64,000 nt of DNA from BOG-1155 sp050012495 (GTDB lineage: Bacteria > Desulfobacterota > Syntrophorhabdia > Syntrophorhabdales > WCHB1-27): positions 1 to 64,000 of the forward strand of contig JBEKHB010000023.1 of assembly GCA_050012495.1 (NCBI GenBank). Direction: 5' to 3'. Below, in pieces: positions 60,171 to 64,000 of this stretch; position 1 is the stretch's first letter, and every line of letters starts with the position of its first letter. The translations under genes were made by a program, and so were the position numbers. The notes beneath the pieces were generated by a model. It was not told the origin of the DNA, did no database searches, and was given only the letters and a program-made list of their open reading frames with translations.

Positions 60171-60180
60171 CGTGCATCCG

Positions 60181-61176
60181 TCAATACGGCTTTATCTGAG
60201 AAGGATTGTCCACCCAGCCTGGAGAAAGGGCCTTGAAAAGCGGTCCATTCTCGATCCCCTGCTCATAAGGCGGGAAGTTCTTCACCTTACTTAGATAGGC
60301 CCAATACTTCAGAAAAGTGAACCCTCCGGCAAAAGAACCCTTTTCCCTCACTCGTGTTACCATGTCCAGATCCAAAACGGCGGTCGTGAAGGACTCTGCA
60401 TTGCCGAGCTTTTCCACCACGCGGCCCTCAGGGTCGATGATGGATGAAAGGCCATTCGCCATTGGAGCGGCAGCATTACAGTCCACCACCCAGAGCTGAT
60501 TTTCCTGGGCCCTGGTCTGAACAATCGGGATTCTGCATCGCTCGCCCCCCTCTGAGTCATCCTGATAAGTGGGCTTAATGATTACCTCGGCTCCCATCCA
60601 CGTAAGCGTTCTCGCTACTTCAGGATACATGGCGTCGTAGCAGATCATCACCCCTATTCGACCCTTTCCGGGGATATCAAAAACTACAAATTGATTACCG
60701 GGCTCCGAGGCTTCGATCGGTCTTGCGGGAAATAACTTGCGATATTTTGCGACTATCTTCCCCTCCGGAGAGATCACGATCAGCGTATTATGTAGTTTGC
60801 CGTTGTCCGCCCTTTCAAGCAACGTCCCGGGGATTAACCACACCTTGAGGTCCTTCGCCAATTTCATCAGCGCCTGCGTCGTGGGGCCGGCCGGAACCGC
60901 TTCCGCCACCTTCGCATACTCTACGGGATCACACGGTCCCTGTATGCACACCTCCGGGAATACGATGAGATCAGGGTTCTTCAGTGCCTTGATGACGTGT
61001 GCGTACGCCGTTATCTTCCCCAGGTTCGTCGCAACCCTTTTCGCGAGGTCCGGGTCGAAGTTGCAGTCAAGCTGGGCCATCGCCACAGCCAGAAGTCTTT
61101 CTGCATGCACGTTCGTGACACTCACTCCAATGATGACAGCCAAAAAGATAACCAGACCACAAATGAATTTCTTCAT
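60181..61176 (-). CDS. Exported nitrilase-superfamily hydrolase, paralogue 1
   Basis: The 331-aa protein has a signal peptide (FICGLVIFLAVIIGVSVTNVHA). The catalytic triad is Glu75 (VFPEVCIQG), Lys147 (KYRKLFP) and Cys179 (VMICYDAMYPE). Nitrilase-superfamily enzymes hydrolyse nitriles, amides or carbamoyl groups. A Sec-exported member is unusual because most are cytoplasmic. It is about 87% identical to its tandem neighbour by my count. GGAGGGGTGTGTA precedes the ATG. The pocket-side residues near Cys179 and in 214-233 differ from paralogue 2. Confidence 0.88.
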   Translation of the reverse strand: MKKFICGLVIFLAVIIGVSVTNVHAERLLAVAMAQLDCNFDPDLAKRVATNLGKITAYAHVIKALKNPDLIVFPEVCIQGPCDPVEYAKVAEAVPAGPTTQALMKLAKDLKVWLIPGTLLERADNGKLHNTLIVISPEGKIVAKYRKLFPARPIEASEPGNQFVVFDIPGKGRIGVMICYDAMYPEVARTLTWMGAEVIIKPTYQDDSEGGERCRIPIVQTRAQENQLWVVDCNAAAPMANGLSSIIDPEGRVVEKLGNAESFTTAVLDLDMVTRVREKGSFAGGFTFLKYWAYLSKVKNFPPYEQGIENGPLFKALSPGWVDNPSQIKPY

Positions 61177-61293
61177 TACACACCCCTCCTTTTCGAATTC
61201 AACACTCGTTTGGTTCCATGCTGTGCCTGCCGCCGGGTCATTTTCTTACGTCCCGCTTCTCACCTTCTCCCCATGCCTGCCTGTTCTCGTCCG

Positions 61294-61344
61294 TCATTCG
61301 TGTAAAGCCTTCTCGTATGCTTCGGCCCTGAATAGGCCTTCCCT
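61294..61344 (-). pseudogene. Duplicated tail of a permease gene
   Basis: The minus strand reads REGLFRAEAYEKALHE then stop, matching KGLFRPEPYEEALHE at the end of the collapsed permease at 62.5 kb. It is the part of that gene carried along when the nitrilase unit was duplicated. Confidence 0.7.
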
Positions 61345-61359
61345 CTGGTCGGGATGGTT

Positions 61360-62352
61360 TCAATACGGCTTTATCTGAGAAGGGTTGTCCACCCAGCCGG
61401 GAGAAAGGGCCTTGAAAAGGGGGCCATTCTCAAGCCCCTGGGTATAGGGCGGAAAGTTTTTCACTTTTGCCATGCGAGCCCAGTGCTTAAGGATCGTAAA
61501 GCCTGCAAAAGACCCCTTTTCCCTGACCCGTGTTACCATGTCCAGATCCAAAACGGCGGTCGTGAAGGACTCCACATTGCCGAGCTTTTCCACTACGCGC
61601 CCTTCAGGGTCAATGATGGCTGAAATGCCATTCGCCATCGGGGCCGCAGCATTGACGGACACCACCCATGCCTGATTTTGGATGGCCATTGCTTGAACAA
61701 TCGGCATGTGGGCCCGTTCTCCCCCCTCCGAATCATCCTGATAGGTAACTTTAATCATTACCTCTGCTCCCATCCATGCGAGTGTCCTTGCCACCTCCGG
61801 AAACCAACCGTCGTAACAGATCATCAGCCCTACCCGTCCTTTACCGGGGATATCGAAAACGACGAATTCAGTACCGGGCTCCGAGGACTCAATCGGTCTT
61901 GCGGGAAACATCTTGTGATATTTTGCGACCATCTTCCCCTCCGGAGAGATCACGATGGCCGTATTGTAGAGTTTGCCGTCGTCCGCCCTTTCAAGCAACG
62001 TCCCGGGAATTAACCACACCTTGAGGTCCTTCGCCAGTTTCATCAGCGCCTGCGTCGTGGGGCCTGCCGGAACCGCTTCCGCCACCTTCGCATACTCTAC
62101 GGGATCACACGGTCCCTGTATGCACACCTCCGGGAATATGATGAGATCAGGGTTCTTCAGTGCCTTAATTATTTGTGCGTACGCGGTTACCTTCCCCACG
62201 TTGGTCGCAACCCTTTTCGAGAGGTCCGGGTCGAAGTTGCAGTCAAGCTGGGCCATCGCCACAGCCAGAAGTCTTTCTGCATGCACGTTCGTGACACTCA
62301 CTCCAATGATGACAGCCAAAAAGATAACCAGGCTACAAATGAATTTTTTCAT
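61360..62352 (-). CDS. Exported nitrilase-superfamily hydrolase, paralogue 2
   Basis: The 330-aa protein shares signal peptide and triad (Glu75, Lys147, Cys179) with paralogue 1. The residues after the catalytic cysteine are DGWFPE instead of DAMYPE, and 214-233 differ at many places. One Gly is missing near 285. The N-terminal 128 residues differ at only 8 positions. It follows the collapsed permease gene and a GGAGGGGTTTGTA ribosome-binding site. It is probably periplasmic and acts with paralogue 1 on related substrates. Confidence 0.88.
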   Translation of the reverse strand: MKKFICSLVIFLAVIIGVSVTNVHAERLLAVAMAQLDCNFDPDLSKRVATNVGKVTAYAQIIKALKNPDLIIFPEVCIQGPCDPVEYAKVAEAVPAGPTTQALMKLAKDLKVWLIPGTLLERADDGKLYNTAIVISPEGKMVAKYHKMFPARPIESSEPGTEFVVFDIPGKGRVGLMICYDGWFPEVARTLAWMGAEVMIKVTYQDDSEGGERAHMPIVQAMAIQNQAWVVSVNAAAPMANGISAIIDPEGRVVEKLGNVESFTTAVLDLDMVTRVREKGSFAGFTILKHWARMAKVKNFPPYTQGLENGPLFKALSPGWVDNPSQIKPY

Positions 62353-62469
62353 TACAAACCCCTCCTTTTCGAATTCAACACTCGTTTGGTTCCATGCTGT
62401 GCCTGCTGCCGCGTCATTTTTTTACGTCCCGCTTCTCACCTCCTGCCCGTTCCTATCTGTTCTCGTCTT

Positions 62470-62696
62470 TCATTCGTGCAAGGCCTCTTCATAGGGCTCG
62501 GGCCTGAACAGCCCTTTCTTCATCTTGAACTTGCACCAGAGAAACGCATACAATGCCGTGCCACAATAAAACTGTAGCCTCCTACGCCCACGCCTTGCCC
62601 TAACGATACCAGGGTGGTAGATGCGACGAAGACGCCTGCGGCGGTCGCCAATAGGGAGGGAAAGCCTAAAATACCTTTCTGAAGCTCTTGTGCCAT
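62470..62696 (-). pseudogene. Collapsed APC-type amino acid permease (N- and C-terminus only)
   Basis: ATG 62696 behind GGAGGCCCG encodes MAQELQKGILGFPSLLATAA then FVASTTLVSLGQGVGVGGYS, the first helix of APC-superfamily permeases. After a frame change near 62550-62560 the sequence gives LYAFLWCKFKMKKGLFRPEP and YEEALHE, a typical permease tail. The ten or so helices between are missing. An internal deletion and frameshift destroyed the transporter. It suggests the cluster once imported an amino acid-like product. Confidence 0.65.
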
Positions 62697-62749
62697 CGGG
62701 CCTCCTCGTCCCCGGGATTGCTCTCCGGTTCCATTCTGGTAGTGTGATC

Positions 62750-62778
62750 CGGCTGCTGCCCTATTATGGCAGCAGCCG
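62750..62778 (-). terminator. Stem-loop after the aminotransferase gene
   Basis: CGGCTGCTGCC (62750-62760) and GGCAGCAGCCG (62768-62778) form a perfect 11-base-pair stem with a seven-base loop, 25 bases past the aminotransferase stop. No T-run follows, so termination may be partial. Confidence 0.5.
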
Positions 62779-62802
62779 CTCTTTCGTAGGATTATCTCAT
62801 GT

Positions 62803-64000
62803 TCATTTCTGCAGATCCTTCTCCTGTTCCTTCGCGAGGCCGATGAACGTCTCCGCCGCCTTTTCAAAGTATGCTTTCGAGGTTGTCAGAGGCGGCATAA
62901 ACCGGAATACGTTGCCGTATCGACCGCAAATAAAGTTGAGGATGCCCTTATCCTTCAGCGCCACCATAAGATTAAAGGACTTCTCCGGATCAATGGGTTC
63001 CCGCGTTTTCTTGTCTTTCACCAGTTCCACGGAAAGCATGAAGCCCTTTCCTCGCACCTCTCCCATCACCGGGCTCTTCTCCATAGCCTTTTTGAATATA
63101 TCCTTTATCTGGCCGCCTACGATCTCCGCCCTCTTCATGAGCTCGTCCTTGGGATCGGTCATGATCTCGATGTTCGTGAGAGCAACGGCGCACGCAAGGG
63201 CGTTTCCGGGAAATGTGGCGGGCTGCGAACCCACTTCAAGCTTTGACTGGTACTCCGCTTTGACCGTTACGCCAGTGAGCGGCAGCTCACCCGCAACCCC
63301 CTTGCCCCATACGAGCATATCGGGTTCCACGTCGTAGTGCTCTATGGACCACATCTTTCCGGTCCTGCCGAATCCGGCCTGGATCTCGTCAACGATGAAG
63401 AGAGCGCCCGCCTTCTTGCACGCCGCGGCTACTTCCTGCACGAATTCTTTCGGTGGATCGACGTATCCTCCCTCGCCCTGCACCGGCTCCAGGATCACGC
63501 AGGCGGGACTTGTAATGCCGGTGTATGGGGTGTTAAGGGTGTAGTCCAAAAACTTGCCGCAGACTGCCCCACACTTGGGATACGTGAGCCCCACGAAGCA
63601 GCGGTAGCAGTACCCATAGGGCATATGGTGGGCGCCCGGTACAAAAGGTTCGTAACCTGCCCGATAGTGAGGAGAGACGGTAAGGGCCAGGGATCCGCCG
63701 TAAACGCCGTGGTATGCACCGTGGAAGGCTATCATCTCGGTTCTCTTGGTGATCATTTTTGCATACTTCAGCGCCGTATCGACTGCCCCGCTTCCGCTGC
63801 AATCAAAAACGGTGAAGCAGTTGTCCCTCAGTCCGGGCGGCATGATCTCGCTTATTTTCTTCGCCAGCTCGGCCCTCGGCGGACTCACCATATCGAGTGT
63901 ATGCATCAGCTTGGGCGCCTGTTTCACTATGGTCTCCACGACCTTTGGGTGCGTGTGGCCCACGTTGTTCACTCCCAGGCCGCCGGTCATGTCGATAAAA
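62803..64000 (-). CDS. Class III (omega) aminotransferase, cut by window edge
   Basis: About 399 residues are visible and the frame is open to the edge. The N-terminus is missing just before FIDMTGGLGVNNVGHTHPKV. PLP motifs are CSGSGAVDTALKYA, FHGAYHGVYGG, ILEPVQGEGGY, FIVDEIQAGFGRTGKMW and the Schiff-base lysine in LVWGKGVAGELPLTG. These belong to the GabT/omega-aminotransferase group that moves amino groups from 4-aminobutyrate, longer omega-amino acids or diamines. A cysteine-rich insert (GYCYRCFVGLTYPKCGAVC) may bind metal. It is the most upstream visible gene of the amide-hydrolase cluster. Confidence 0.9.
   Translation of the reverse strand, partial: FIDMTGGLGVNNVGHTHPKVVETIVKQAPKLMHTLDMVSPPRAELAKKISEIMPPGLRDNCFTVFDCSGSGAVDTALKYAKMITKRTEMIAFHGAYHGVYGGSLALTVSPHYRAGYEPFVPGAHHMPYGYCYRCFVGLTYPKCGAVCGKFLDYTLNTPYTGITSPACVILEPVQGEGGYVDPPKEFVQEVAAACKKAGALFIVDEIQAGFGRTGKMWSIEHYDVEPDMLVWGKGVAGELPLTGVTVKAEYQSKLEVGSQPATFPGNALACAVALTNIEIMTDPKDELMKRAEIVGGQIKDIFKKAMEKSPVMGEVRGKGFMLSVELVKDKKTREPIDPEKSFNLMVALKDKGILNFICGRYGNVFRFMPPLTTSKAYFEKAAETFIGLAKEQEKDLQK

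Larger units (their letters stand above)
60180..62522 (-). repeat. Tandem duplication of a nitrilase unit (about 1.18 kb period)
   Basis: Two units lie head to tail, roughly 60180-61345 and 61358-62522. Each holds a nitrilase gene, the same upstream stretch (CCCCTCCTTTTCGAATTCAA and onward) and the last codons of a permease gene. The starts of the two genes are 1176 bases apart. Duplication must have included the permease tail. Confidence 0.85.

Overview
The window looks like a chromosome segment of a Gram-negative, strictly anaerobic member of the former Deltaproteobacteria. A Syntrophorhabdus-like syntroph is my best guess; this is inferred from gene content, not from a marker-gene comparison. 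Supporting signs are a TonB-dependent receptor, an LpxL-type acyltransferase, a VPLPA/PEP-CTERM-type sorted surface protein, a tungsten/molybdenum aldehyde:ferredoxin oxidoreductase, a corrinoid salvage operon, an LpdD-like prenyl-FMN chaperone, PAS-LuxR regulators, and moderately GC-rich coding sequence.

Layout. 0-3.2 kb: the start of a chemotaxis receptor, a small charged protein, a frameshifted PAS-PAS-LuxR regulator, a cheR remnant and an FAH-family hydrolase. 3.2-12.2 kb: a long minus-strand housekeeping run (surE, miaB, bifunctional nuclease, PHP phosphoesterase, hisC, cmk, ispH, rpsA, Trm112-like, LpxL-like) behind tRNA-Pro(GGG). 12.2-18.7 kb: a cobalamin riboswitch followed by btuB-btuF-btuC-btuD-cbiZ. 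18.7-25 kb: a UvrD-like helicase, a class II cyclic-nucleotide phosphodiesterase-like enzyme, a Tat-exported HExxH protein and a CHASE2 nucleotide cyclase. 25-30.4 kb: a FecR/VPLPA-CTERM surface protein behind a c-di-GMP-I riboswitch with a near-consensus promoter; a degenerate sigma54-AAA+ module fused to a membrane polyferredoxin, with an overlapping 52-aa membrane ORF; and a divergent GAF protein. 30.5-36 kb: a LivK-like binding protein, small exported proteins, an alpha/beta hydrolase, a Dus enzyme, a GGQ release-factor-like protein, and tRNA-Gly and tRNA-Cys. 36.2-42.1 kb: a tight plus-strand operon xseB-ispA-dxs-tlyA-DUF4416-yicC-gmk-rpoZ. 42.2-53.3 kb: sodC, a small gene graveyard, a MinD/ParA-diguanylate cyclase pair, a thioesterase, a GlcD-like oxidase, ilvD, murI and a PriA homologue that has lost its helicase motifs. 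53.4-64 kb: an accessory region starting with two broken genes joined together, then a minus-strand series of NylB-like serine hydrolase, Tat-exported amidase, aldehyde:ferredoxin oxidoreductase, two tandemly duplicated exported nitrilase-family proteins, a collapsed APC permease and a class III aminotransferase cut by the window edge.

How the parts may work together. The B12 operon takes up corrinoid and remodels its lower ligand through CbiZ. The surface protein is probably controlled by c-di-GMP, and one diguanylate cyclase is encoded here. The terminal cluster combines three extracytoplasmic C-N hydrolase folds with an omega-type aminotransferase and an aldehyde oxidoreductase. That is the enzyme logic expected for using an external amide, oligoamide or nitrile through an amino acid and a semialdehyde, and it resembles aerobic 6-aminohexanoate (nylon oligomer) catabolism. 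It is the best candidate here for an undescribed system, but the substrate is an inference. A 77-nt hairpin repeat occurs twice in the window and may belong to a genome-wide family. I saw no CRISPR array, rRNA or intact transposase.
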